This document shows positions 1 to 5,028 of a stretch of DNA of 5,028 nucleotides, one piece after another. The stretch's first letter is position 1; the number at the start of each line of letters is the position of its first letter. This DNA comes from an uncultured Lachnospiraceae bacterium (GTDB taxonomy: Bacteria; Bacillota; Clostridia; Lachnospirales; Lachnospiraceae): contig CAMWNY010000234.1 in NCBI GenBank assembly GCA_947175775.1, positions 1 to 5,028 of the forward strand, in the 5' to 3' direction. The position numbers were made by a program, and so were the translations under genes. The notes under the pieces are model-generated. The model worked only from the letters and a program-made list of their open reading frames with translations. It did not search any database and had not been told where the DNA came from.

Positions 1-823
1 ATGTATTGCTGTGGCGAGCGGAAATGACGCGTCTGTTGCAATCGCAGAGTACGTTGCGGGCAGTGGAGCGGAGTTTGTCAACCAAATGAATGAAAAGGCG
101 GCGGCGTTAGGAATGACAAACACACATTTTCTTGACTGCTGCGGTCTGACTTCCGACAGTGGGCACCATACTACAGCGAGAGATGTTGCAATTATGTCAA
201 GAGAGCTGATAACACGTTATCCGCAGATTTATAATTATACAACCATATGGATGGAAGACATTACACATGTGACAAGGCAAGGAACGAAAAATTTTACCTT
301 ATCAAGCACCAATAAGCTGTTAAAGCAGTACCAGTGGACGACCGGATTAAAGACCGGTTCGACAAATGCGGCAAAGTATTGTTTTAGCGCTACGGCAAAC
401 AAGGAAGGGATTGACTTAATCGCAGTAGTGATGGGGGCGCCCGATTATAAGATTCGTTTTGCGGAGGCAAGGAGTATGCTTGAATACGGCTTTGCCATGA
501 CAAGGATTTATACAGATGAAAACAGGGAGGCGCTTACGCCGTTAAAAGTAATCGGCGGAAAAGCGGAGGAAGTGATGATAACGCCAAAAGGCGCCTTTCG
601 GTATCTTGATGTGACAGGGGCGGATTTCACGAAAATTGAAAAAACATACAAATTGAAAGATACGCTTGATGCTCCGGTTGCGGAAGGCACGGAGGTCGGA
701 AAAATTGTATACACATTGGAAAATAAAGAAATCGGAAGTGTTGCAATTATTGCCGCCGAGACGGTGGAACGTGCATATTATGTTGATTATCTGAAAAGAG
801 TTTTCCGAAAGTATTTGATTTAA
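1..823 (+). CDS. D-alanyl-D-alanine carboxypeptidase (penicillin-binding protein, peptidase S11), 5'-truncated by window edge
   Basis: Low-molecular-weight PBP that removes the terminal D-Ala from peptidoglycan stem pentapeptides outside the cytoplasmic membrane. The frame is open to the left edge (first whole codon at 2-4, reading CIAVASGND), so the GTG at 11 is not the start; the signal peptide and the SxxK nucleophile motif lie upstream of the window. Visible are the SxN motif (SGN, nt 17-25), the family segment CCGL...HHTTARD after it, and the KTG motif (nt 350-358, in TGLKTGSTNAAKYC). From about nt 535 comes a beta-rich region beginning LTPLKVIGGK that matches the PBP5 C-terminal domain, with APVAEGTEVGKIVY as its typical hairpin. 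The last residues (YYVDYLKRVFRKYLI) are basic and amphipathic, like the membrane-association helix of PBP5 proteins. It resembles DacF-type enzymes more than the second copy at 3939. The function is firm, the exact subfamily less so. Confidence 0.93.
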   Translation, partial: CIAVASGNDASVAIAEYVAGSGAEFVNQMNEKAAALGMTNTHFLDCCGLTSDSGHHTTARDVAIMSRELITRYPQIYNYTTIWMEDITHVTRQGTKNFTLSSTNKLLKQYQWTTGLKTGSTNAAKYCFSATANKEGIDLIAVVMGAPDYKIRFAEARSMLEYGFAMTRIYTDENREALTPLKVIGGKAEEVMITPKGAFRYLDVTGADFTKIEKTYKLKDTLDAPVAEGTEVGKIVYTLENKEIGSVAIIAAETVERAYYVDYLKRVFRKYLI

Positions 824-824
824 G

Positions 825-853
825 CTGTTTTTAATTTTAAAATATGCTATACT
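825..853 (+). promoter_or_regulatory. Putative sigma-A promoter with extended -10, for the metallophosphoesterase gene
   Basis: TATACT at 848-853 is preceded by TG at 845-846, giving the extended -10 form TGnTATACT. Seventeen bases upstream is CTGTTT (825-830), a poor -35 box, which an extended -10 can offset. The spacer is very AT-rich and includes a 10-bp palindrome ATTTTAAAAT (834-843). The predicted transcript would start near 860, giving a leader of about 30 nt. No terminator hairpin is visible after the preceding stop at 823, so read-through from the carboxypeptidase gene is also possible. Confidence 0.55.
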
Positions 854-871
854 AAAAACGACAGAACGGTT

Positions 872-880
872 AAGGAAGGG
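872..880 (+). promoter_or_regulatory. Ribosome binding site that fixes the TTG start at 889
   Basis: AAGGAAGGG lies 8 nt upstream of TTG 889-891. An in-frame TAA at 871-873 bars any longer protein. The next in-frame ATG would be at codon 88, inside the catalytic domain. The TTG is therefore the only start that keeps both the N-terminal hydrophobic segment and the first metal-binding motif. Confidence 0.75.
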
Positions 881-888
881 ATACGAAT

Positions 889-1755
889 TTGATAATTATA
901 GAACTATTGGCGCTGATATTTGTGTTTTTTCTTGCAATAGGAGTGATAGACGGGAATCGCTTTGAGGTCGTCTATGAGGAATTTACGCTGCCGAGGCTGA
1001 AAAAGGAGTGCAGGTTTGTGCTCATTTCAGATGTACACAACAAGGTATATGGAAATAACAATGCGCCGTTTATCCAGGCGGTGAAGAAAATAAATCCTGA
1101 TTTTATTGTGGTTGCGGGTGATCTCGTAACGTCTCGTGCAGGGGAAGATATGACGGCTGGTATTGCGTTGTTAAACACCCTTGCCAAGGAATATAAAATC
1201 TATTACGGACTTGGAAACCATGAGTCGAAAATCAGAGAATGCCGCGATAAGTTTGGCAATCAGTTTGCATTGCTGAAGGAACAGTTAAAAGGTGATAATC
1301 TTGTGATGCTTGTAAATGAGAGCGTACAGATTCCCGAATACAATATTAAGATAACGGGTTTGGAGCTTCCGCTAACGTATTTTGCCCATTTTAAGCTGCA
1401 TAAGATGGAGGCGGGGTATCTTGCAGGCGCTGTCGGAACATCCGATAAAGAAATGTGCAACCTGTTGATAGCCCACAATCCCGACTATTTTAAGGAATAC
1501 GCAGAGTGGGGAGCCAATCTTGTGCTTTCCGGTCATGTTCATGGCGGTATTATGCGTCTTCCCATACTGGGAGGCGTGATTGCGCCTTCCTACAGGCTGT
1601 TTCCGAAATATGACGGCGGTGTTTACAAAGAAAACGCTTCGGTCATGCTGCTTGGGCGCGGCATGGGAGCGCACACGATTCCGCTGCGGTTTTTTAACCC
1701 TGCGCAGCTGTATGTGGTGACGCTGAAACCACATAGAAATGAAGAATGCAGGTAA
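889..1755 (+). CDS. Membrane-anchored calcineurin-like metallophosphoesterase (YkuE-like)
   Basis: A 288-aa protein with one hydrophobic segment at residues 2-20 (IIIELLALIFVFFLAIGVI), which probably acts as an uncleaved signal anchor, followed by a complete metallophosphoesterase domain. The di-metal site ligands are all present: D48 and H50 in ISDVH, D78 in AGD, N110-H111 in GLGNHE, H196 in IAHNPD, and H216 and H218 in SGHVHGG. The HGGIMRLP and SYRLFPKYDGGVY segments are typical of YkuE-like enzymes. The substrate cannot be read from sequence; relatives are discussed as phosphodiesterases or lipid-linked phosphoesterases such as UDP-diacylglucosamine hydrolases, but that is not shown here. 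It has no twin-arginine motif, unlike Bacillus YkuE as I recall it. It sits 65 nt after the carboxypeptidase and has a recognisable promoter and strong RBS, so it may be transcribed on its own. The family call is firm and the role open. Confidence 0.93.
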   Translation: MIIIELLALIFVFFLAIGVIDGNRFEVVYEEFTLPRLKKECRFVLISDVHNKVYGNNNAPFIQAVKKINPDFIVVAGDLVTSRAGEDMTAGIALLNTLAKEYKIYYGLGNHESKIRECRDKFGNQFALLKEQLKGDNLVMLVNESVQIPEYNIKITGLELPLTYFAHFKLHKMEAGYLAGAVGTSDKEMCNLLIAHNPDYFKEYAEWGANLVLSGHVHGGIMRLPILGGVIAPSYRLFPKYDGGVYKENASVMLLGRGMGAHTIPLRFFNPAQLYVVTLKPHRNEECR

Positions 1756-1756
1756 G

Positions 1757-1788
1757 AAACTGTTTCAGCAGCGGGCGAATAACAGTTT
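1757..1788. repeat. Perfect 8-bp inverted repeat (dyad) between the phosphoesterase stop and the scpA promoter
   Basis: AAACTGTT (1757-1764) and AACAGTTT (1781-1788) are exact reverse complements separated by 16 bases. The right arm ends 3 bases before the putative -35 of scpA. There is no following T-run, so it is a poor intrinsic terminator. It could be a protein-binding operator, a weak 3' stem-loop, or chance. Confidence 0.4.
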
Positions 1789-1791
1789 GCC

Positions 1792-1820
1792 TTGCACTTT
1801 CCTCCGATTCCATGTAAAAT
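1792..1820 (+). promoter_or_regulatory. Putative sigma-A promoter for scpA-scpB-udk
   Basis: TTGCAC (1792-1797) and TAAAAT (1815-1820) are separated by the ideal 17 bases. The -35 keeps the TTG core only, while the -10 matches 5 of 6. Transcription would begin near 1827, leaving a leader of about 27 nt before the scpA ATG. Since the downstream genes follow with gaps of 44 and 24 nt, this promoter could serve the whole cluster. Confidence 0.5.
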
Positions 1821-1853
1821 AGAAAAGGTTTTAATGGAATTGGAGGTTTTTGT

Positions 1854-2603
1854 ATGAGCTTATCCGTCAGGCTGGAGGTGTTTGAGGGTCCGTTGGACCT
1901 GTTGCTGTATTTGATTGAAAAAAATAAAATCGACATTTATGATATTCCGATTGTGGTAATTACGGAGCAGTATCTTGATTATATCCGGAATATGCAGCGG
2001 CAGGATATGAACGTGATGAGTGAGTTTCTTGTGATGGCGGCGACGCTGCTTGACATCAAGTGCAGAATGCTTTTGCCCAAAGAGGTCAATGAGGACGGCG
2101 AGGAGGAGGACCCAAGAGCAGAGCTTGTACAAAAGCTTTTGGAATATAAAATGTATAAGTATATGGCGTTTGAGCTGCGGGACAGGCAGGTTGATGCGGC
2201 GAAAACATGGTATAAAAAGCCAATGCTTCCCCAGGAGGTGCGCGATTATAAGGCGCCAATCGACTATGAAACGCTTGTCGGCGATGTCAATCTTGCAAAA
2301 CTGAATGAGATTTTTAAATCAGTGATGCGCCGTCAGGAGGACAAGATTGATCCCATACGAAGCCGTTTCGGCAAGATTGAGAAAGATGAAATCAATCTTG
2401 AAAAGAAGCAGAGTTTTATTGAGGAATTTGTGAAAAACCATAAACGGTTCAGCTTCCGAAAGCTTTTGGAAAAGCAGGGAAGCAAGATGGAAATTATCGT
2501 AACCTTTATGGCGGTGCTTGAGATGATGAAGCAGGGAATGATTTCCATTGAACAGGAGTACGCTTTTGCGGACATTATGATTACATCGAGTCTTGCTGCG
2601 TAG
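1854..2603 (+). CDS. scpA: Segregation and condensation protein A (kleisin subunit of SMC-ScpAB)
   Basis: ScpA is the kleisin that bridges the heads of the SMC dimer and binds a ScpB dimer, forming the bacterial condensin that loads near the origin and helps segregate chromosomes. The 249-aa product has the usual length. Its N-terminus carries the family signature FEGPLDLLLYLIEKNKIDIYDIP (about residues 10-32; the run through IEKNKIDIYD is diagnostic), followed by helices with SEFLVMAATLLDIK and the acidic linker EDGEEEDPR. The C-terminal winged-helix segment, which contacts an SMC head in known structures, runs from about residue 185, including FSFRKLLEKQGSKMEIIVTF. The ATG has GGAGG 7 nt upstream (1842-1846), so the start is clear. 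It is followed after 44 nt by its partner scpB; the smc gene is not in the window. Confidence 0.98.
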   Translation: MSLSVRLEVFEGPLDLLLYLIEKNKIDIYDIPIVVITEQYLDYIRNMQRQDMNVMSEFLVMAATLLDIKCRMLLPKEVNEDGEEEDPRAELVQKLLEYKMYKYMAFELRDRQVDAAKTWYKKPMLPQEVRDYKAPIDYETLVGDVNLAKLNEIFKSVMRRQEDKIDPIRSRFGKIEKDEINLEKKQSFIEEFVKNHKRFSFRKLLEKQGSKMEIIVTFMAVLEMMKQGMISIEQEYAFADIMITSSLAA

Positions 2604-2634
2604 AAACGAGGAACGTTTTGGAAGAAAAGAATTT

Positions 2635-2640
2635 GGAAGA
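2635..2640 (+). promoter_or_regulatory. Ribosome binding site supporting the ATG start of scpB at 2648
   Basis: GGAAGA (2635-2640) lies 7 nt upstream of ATG 2648-2650, while the upstream in-frame TTG at 2618 has GAGGAA (2608-2613) only 4 nt away. The 9-mer TTGGAAGAA occurs twice, 15 bp apart (2618-2626 and 2633-2641), so each copy offers both a TTG and an SD-like core. ATG 2648 puts the conserved helix AVIEAVLFAMG at residue 8, as in most ScpB proteins. Confidence 0.6.
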
Positions 2641-2647
2641 ACGAACA

Positions 2648-3217
2648 ATGGATAATAAAAAAATAAGGGCAGTCATTGAGGCAGTTCTCTTTGCGATGGG
2701 CGATTCTGTGGAGATTGGTAAGCTTGTTCATGTGCTTGAACTGGACGAAACGCAGATACGGTCAGTGATTGCAGAAATGAATGATATATATGAAAAAAGC
2801 GACCACGGGATTTATATTGCGGAACTTGAAAATTCCTTTCAGCTTTGTACAAAGCCGGAACTTTACGAGTATCTGATTAAAGTTGCGAAGGCGCCGAGAA
2901 AGTATGTGATGTCGGACACGCTGTTGGAGACGCTTTCGATTATTGCGTACAAACAGCCCGTGACAAGGCTTGAAATTGAAAAAATCAGAGGCGTAAGCTG
3001 CGACCACGCGGTAAACAGGCTGTTGGAATTTAATCTGATACAGGAGATTGGACGTCTTGACGCACCCGGAAGACCGCTGCTGTTTGGCACGACGGAGGAC
3101 TTTTTAAGAACCTTCGGCGTAAAGTCCTTAGGGGATTTGCCGACGTTGGACTCGGAGCAGATGGAGGATTTTAAAAAGCAGGCGGAAGAAGAGGCAGGCG
3201 TTAAGGTTGAGATTTAG
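2648..3217 (+). CDS. scpB: Segregation and condensation protein B (KITE subunit of SMC-ScpAB)
   Basis: ScpB dimerises and binds the central part of ScpA in the SMC-ScpAB condensin. From ATG 2648 the product is 189 aa, the family's normal size. It shows two winged-helix domains: the first at about residues 4-80 (opening IRAVIEAVLFAMG), the second at about 88-160, with the highly conserved DTLLETLSIIAYKQPVTRLE (90-109), EIEKIRGV, and GRPLLFGTT (141-149). A charged C-terminal tail (EQMEDFKKQAEEEAG) follows, as is common. A longer form from TTG 2618 would add ten mostly charged residues (EEKNLEERT after the start); I prefer the ATG for its better SD spacing and the family N-terminus. It is preceded by scpA and followed by udk after 24 nt, with no terminator between, which supports co-transcription. 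Confidence 0.97.
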   Translation: MDNKKIRAVIEAVLFAMGDSVEIGKLVHVLELDETQIRSVIAEMNDIYEKSDHGIYIAELENSFQLCTKPELYEYLIKVAKAPRKYVMSDTLLETLSIIAYKQPVTRLEIEKIRGVSCDHAVNRLLEFNLIQEIGRLDAPGRPLLFGTTEDFLRTFGVKSLGDLPTLDSEQMEDFKKQAEEEAGVKVEI

Positions 3218-3241
3218 CGGTATTTACATAGGGAGAAAAGC

Positions 3242-3874
3242 ATGGGAAAAAACGCAGAAAGAAAAACATGTGTTCTTGGCGTAGCAGGAGGTTCAGCGTC
3301 AGGAAAGACAACGATTATCAGGAAGGTTCAGGAATATTTCGGAGAGGACATTGCCGTCATAAGCCATGATAATTATTATAAGGCACATGATGACATGCCC
3401 TTTGAACAGCGGTGTAAGTTAAATTATGACCATCCGGATTCTTTTGAGTCGGAGAGAATGGCGCAGGACGTTCAAAAGTTGATTTTGGGACAGGCAATCG
3501 ATATGCCGACCTATGATTACCGCAATCATAACAGGGCAAAGGAAACAATCCGGATTGAGCCAAAGACCGTGATTATTATGGAGGGAATTCTGATTCTTGA
3601 GAACCGCAGGCTCAGAGATTTGATGGATATTAAAATCTATGTCGATACAGATGCCGATGAGCGTCTGATACGGCGTATTAAGCGGGATATGCGGGAACGG
3701 GCAAGAAGCATTGAGTCGATTATCACACAGTACAGCAGTACGGTAAAACCGATGCATGAGGAATTTGTGGAGCCGTCAAAACGGTATGCGGATATTATTA
3801 TTCCAAGAGGCGGCGAAAACAGGGCCGGTATTGACATGCTGATTACATATTTGAATAAAAAGCTGGGTGCATAA
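3242..3874 (+). CDS. udk: Uridine/cytidine kinase
   Basis: Phosphorylates uridine and cytidine to UMP and CMP with ATP or GTP in cytoplasmic pyrimidine salvage. The 210-aa product fits the family length. The P-loop is G16 to T23 (GGSASGKT). SHDNYY at 41-46 carries the probable catalytic Asp (D43). YDHPDSF (62-68) and PTYDYRNHNR (89-98) are the nucleoside-binding signatures, VIIMEGIL (110-117) is the Walker B-like strand, and RRIKRDMRERAR (144-155) is the lid/arginine region. In many Udk sequences the last part reads ERGR; here it is ERAR, a small substitution. The ATG has AGGGAGAA (3230-3237) just upstream, so the start is clear. The 24-nt gap from scpB suggests a shared transcript. Phosphoribulokinase belongs to the same fold family, but the YDHPDSF and PTYDY motifs favour uridine kinase. 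Confidence 0.97.
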   Translation: MGKNAERKTCVLGVAGGSASGKTTIIRKVQEYFGEDIAVISHDNYYKAHDDMPFEQRCKLNYDHPDSFESERMAQDVQKLILGQAIDMPTYDYRNHNRAKETIRIEPKTVIIMEGILILENRRLRDLMDIKIYVDTDADERLIRRIKRDMRERARSIESIITQYSSTVKPMHEEFVEPSKRYADIIIPRGGENRAGIDMLITYLNKKLGA

Positions 3875-3904
3875 TTCATAATTGGTCTTGTTTCAAAATA
3901 TACT
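3875..3904 (+). promoter_or_regulatory. Weak candidate promoter upstream of the second carboxypeptidase
   Basis: TATACT (3899-3904) is a good -10, and TTCATA (3875-3880) lies 18 bases upstream as a 4-of-6 -35. An alternative pair is TTGGTC (3882-3887) with TTTTAT (3904-3909), 16 bases apart. AT-rich gaps yield such matches by chance, and the gene could equally be read from the upstream operon. Confidence 0.3.
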
Positions 3905-3940
3905 TTTATGAAACCTTCTGCAAAAAGGAAGTAAAAGTAT
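3890..3940 (+). promoter_or_regulatory. Putative mRNA pseudoknot / stem-loop over the ribosome binding site and start codon
   Basis: Two interleaved exact inverted repeats fill this leader. GTTTCA (3890-3895) pairs with TGAAAC (3909-3914). ATACTTTTA (3900-3908), lying in the loop of the first, pairs with TAAAAGTAT (3932-3940). The order is that of an H-type pseudoknot with a 4-nt first loop, no gap between the stems, and a 17-nt third loop. That loop holds the Shine-Dalgarno AAAGGAAG (3924-3931, 7 nt before ATG 3939), and the second stem takes in the A and T of the start codon. Without the first stem, the second can still form, with CTTC (3915-3918) able to pair with GAAG (3928-3931) inside the SD. 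The pairing is seen in the sequence; a regulatory role is inferred. Confidence 0.35.
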
Positions 3941-5028
3941 GAGGAACACAATTGTGGCGCTGCTGACCGCAGTCAGTATCCTGTTGTCCATGTCTGACTG
4001 GTGCGGGTGTGCAAAGGTGCATGCTGAGGATATCCGGCTCTATGCGAAGTCGGCAGTGCTTATGGACGCCGATTCGGGGCGCGTTTTATATGAAAGAAAC
4101 GGTTATGAGCAGATGGCGATGGCGAGTACGACAAAGATTATGACACTGATTGTCACGCTGGAACATGCAAACCTTGACGATACGGTGGCGGTGTCAGCTT
4201 ATGCGGCGTCAATGCCTGATGTGCAGCTTCATATCAGGGAAGGGGAAAGTTACCGCCTTGGCGATTTAATCTACTCCCTGATGCTGGAGTCACACAACGA
4301 TTCGGCGGTGGCGATTGCCGAGCATGTCGGCGGCAGTGTGGAAGGCTTTGCCGCGCTTATGAATCAGAAAGCTGAAGAAATCGGCTGTGAGCATACATAT
4401 TATATTACTCCGAACGGACTTGACGCTACGGACGGCGACAGGTTCCATTCTACTACGGCGAGGGATTTGGCCCTTGTCATGTCATATTGTATAAAAAAAT
4501 CACCCCAAAAAGATAAATTTCTTGAAATTACACGAACACAGTCCTACTCTTTTGCGGATGCCTCCGGACAAAGGAGTTTTCAATGTACCAACCATAATGC
4601 GTTTCTAGGCATGATGACGGGAGCGCTTTCCGGAAAGACCGGTTTTACGAACAAGGCAGGCTACTGTTATGTCGGGGCGCTTGAACGCGACGGGAAAACA
4701 TTTGTGGTAGCGCTTTTGGCATGTGGATGGCCCAACCATAAAACTTATAAATGGAGCGATACGCGTGCGCTTATGGAGTTTGGTATTGCCAACTATAATT
4801 ATAGAAGTTTTGATGAAGCACAGATTCCAAAACAAGCATTCGAAGATGTTCAGGTAACGGGCGCTAAGGGAGACAGCATCGGCAGCGTGGAAATGGTTAA
4901 GGTTGAAGCAGCAGAGCCTTTGGACAGCTGTGAATGCGGAATTGACGGATTGTTAATGAACAACGATGAAAAGATAACGGTAACGCTTCATAAAGTAAAG
5001 GCGTTGAGCGCACCGGTAAGCAAGGGAC
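3939..5028 (+). CDS. D-alanyl-D-alanine carboxypeptidase (peptidase S11, DacB/PBP5-like), 3'-truncated by window edge
   Basis: An open frame of 363 codons runs from ATG 3939 to the right edge without a stop. Residues 1-29 look like a Sec signal peptide: the hydrophobic TIVALLTAVSILL, then KVHA with likely cleavage before E30. Two cysteines (C22, C24) fall in the signal but form no good lipobox. All three penicillin-binding active-site motifs are present: S63-T-T-K66 (nucleophile S63), S118-H-N120, and K233-T-G235 in SGKTGFTNKAGYC. The segment after about residue 290, with LMNNDEKITVTLHKV and ALSAPVSKGD, looks like a divergent PBP5 C-terminal domain; its end and any membrane anchor lie outside the window. 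It trims D-Ala from peptidoglycan pentapeptides outside the membrane. It is clearly related to, but quite different from, the enzyme at 1-823, so it is not a recent duplicate. It lies 64 nt after udk. Confidence 0.94.
   Translation, partial: MRNTIVALLTAVSILLSMSDWCGCAKVHAEDIRLYAKSAVLMDADSGRVLYERNGYEQMAMASTTKIMTLIVTLEHANLDDTVAVSAYAASMPDVQLHIREGESYRLGDLIYSLMLESHNDSAVAIAEHVGGSVEGFAALMNQKAEEIGCEHTYYITPNGLDATDGDRFHSTTARDLALVMSYCIKKSPQKDKFLEITRTQSYSFADASGQRSFQCTNHNAFLGMMTGALSGKTGFTNKAGYCYVGALERDGKTFVVALLACGWPNHKTYKWSDTRALMEFGIANYNYRSFDEAQIPKQAFEDVQVTGAKGDSIGSVEMVKVEAAEPLDSCECGIDGLLMNNDEKITVTLHKVKALSAPVSKG

Noticed and set aside
11..13. GTG at 11 as a true start of a 270-aa protein
   Set aside because: The frame is open to the window edge, and the residues just before it (CIA) continue the conserved SxN-motif helix. 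The family needs an upstream signal peptide and SxxK motif, so this is an internal codon.
824..843. T-rich run and ATTTTAAAAT palindrome after the first stop as an intrinsic terminator
   Set aside because: There is no GC-rich stem before the T-run; the AT palindrome falls in the promoter spacer and would not make a stable hairpin.
1372..1734. 120-codon minus-strand open frame opposite the metallophosphoesterase
   Set aside because: It covers the conserved catalytic C-terminal half of the real gene on the other strand and shows no recognisable domain.
2050..2304. 84-codon plus-strand open frame within scpA in another frame
   Set aside because: It is wholly inside scpA, whose frame is unequivocal, and its composition (many Arg, Cys, Ser) is typical of an out-of-frame reading.
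2333..2731. 132-codon open frame on the minus strand over the scpA/scpB junction
   Set aside because: It lies opposite two well-supported conserved genes, has no plausible protein family features or RBS evidence, and is explained as a shadow of their codon pattern.
3871..3884. Tandem heptamer ATAATTC/ATAATTG at the end of udk
   Set aside because: It is only two imperfect AT-rich copies overlapping the stop codon; this is within chance expectation and has no clear role.
3890..3941. Match of the leader pseudoknot to the preQ1 or SAM-II riboswitch classes
   Set aside because: The overall H-type layout is similar, but I do not see the conserved core bases of either class as I know them, so no known riboswitch is claimed.
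3958..4012. Lipoprotein signal for the second carboxypeptidase
   Set aside because: C22 and C24 are preceded by SDW and WCG, which do not fit a lipobox; the VHA site before E30 suits ordinary signal peptidase cleavage better.

Overview
The window looks like an ordinary chromosomal stretch from a low-to-mid GC Firmicute, most likely a Clostridia member of the Lachnospiraceae type. This is inferred from several things: purine-rich Shine-Dalgarno sites 6-8 nt before the starts, a TTG start, the ScpA/ScpB condensin pair next to sporulation/cell-wall type D,D-carboxypeptidases, and the style of the encoded proteins. No species-level claim can be made from the sequence alone. All six genes lie on the + strand, with short gaps (24-98 nt). 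I see no tRNA, rRNA, IS element, CRISPR array, prophage or other mobile DNA.

Layout: (1) 1-823 is the 3' part of a penicillin-binding D-alanyl-D-alanine carboxypeptidase gene, cut by the left window edge. (2) 889-1755 encodes a membrane-anchored calcineurin-like metallophosphoesterase of the YkuE type, starting at TTG behind its own extended -10 promoter. (3) 1854-2603 is scpA and (4) 2648-3217 is scpB, the non-SMC subunits of the SMC-ScpAB chromosome condensin. (5) 3242-3874 is udk, uridine/cytidine kinase. (6) 3939 to the right edge is a second, divergent D-alanyl-D-alanine carboxypeptidase with a signal peptide and all three active-site motifs. It has no stop codon within the window, so it is a 3'-truncated but otherwise open gene of at least 363 codons.

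A promoter-like sequence precedes the metallophosphoesterase gene and another precedes scpA. No convincing intrinsic terminator is visible anywhere. The simplest reading is an scpA-scpB-udk-(carboxypeptidase) transcription unit, linking chromosome segregation, pyrimidine nucleotide salvage and peptidoglycan maturation. The metallophosphoesterase is either its own unit or read through from the upstream carboxypeptidase.

The protein-coding content is conventional. The most interesting non-coding signal is in the 64-nt udk/carboxypeptidase gap. Two interleaved perfect inverted repeats there (6 bp and 9 bp) would fold as an H-type pseudoknot in the mRNA. The Shine-Dalgarno would lie in one loop and the first two bases of the start codon would be in a stem. 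A second dyad (8 bp) sits just upstream of the scpA promoter. Both are sequence observations with unproven function.
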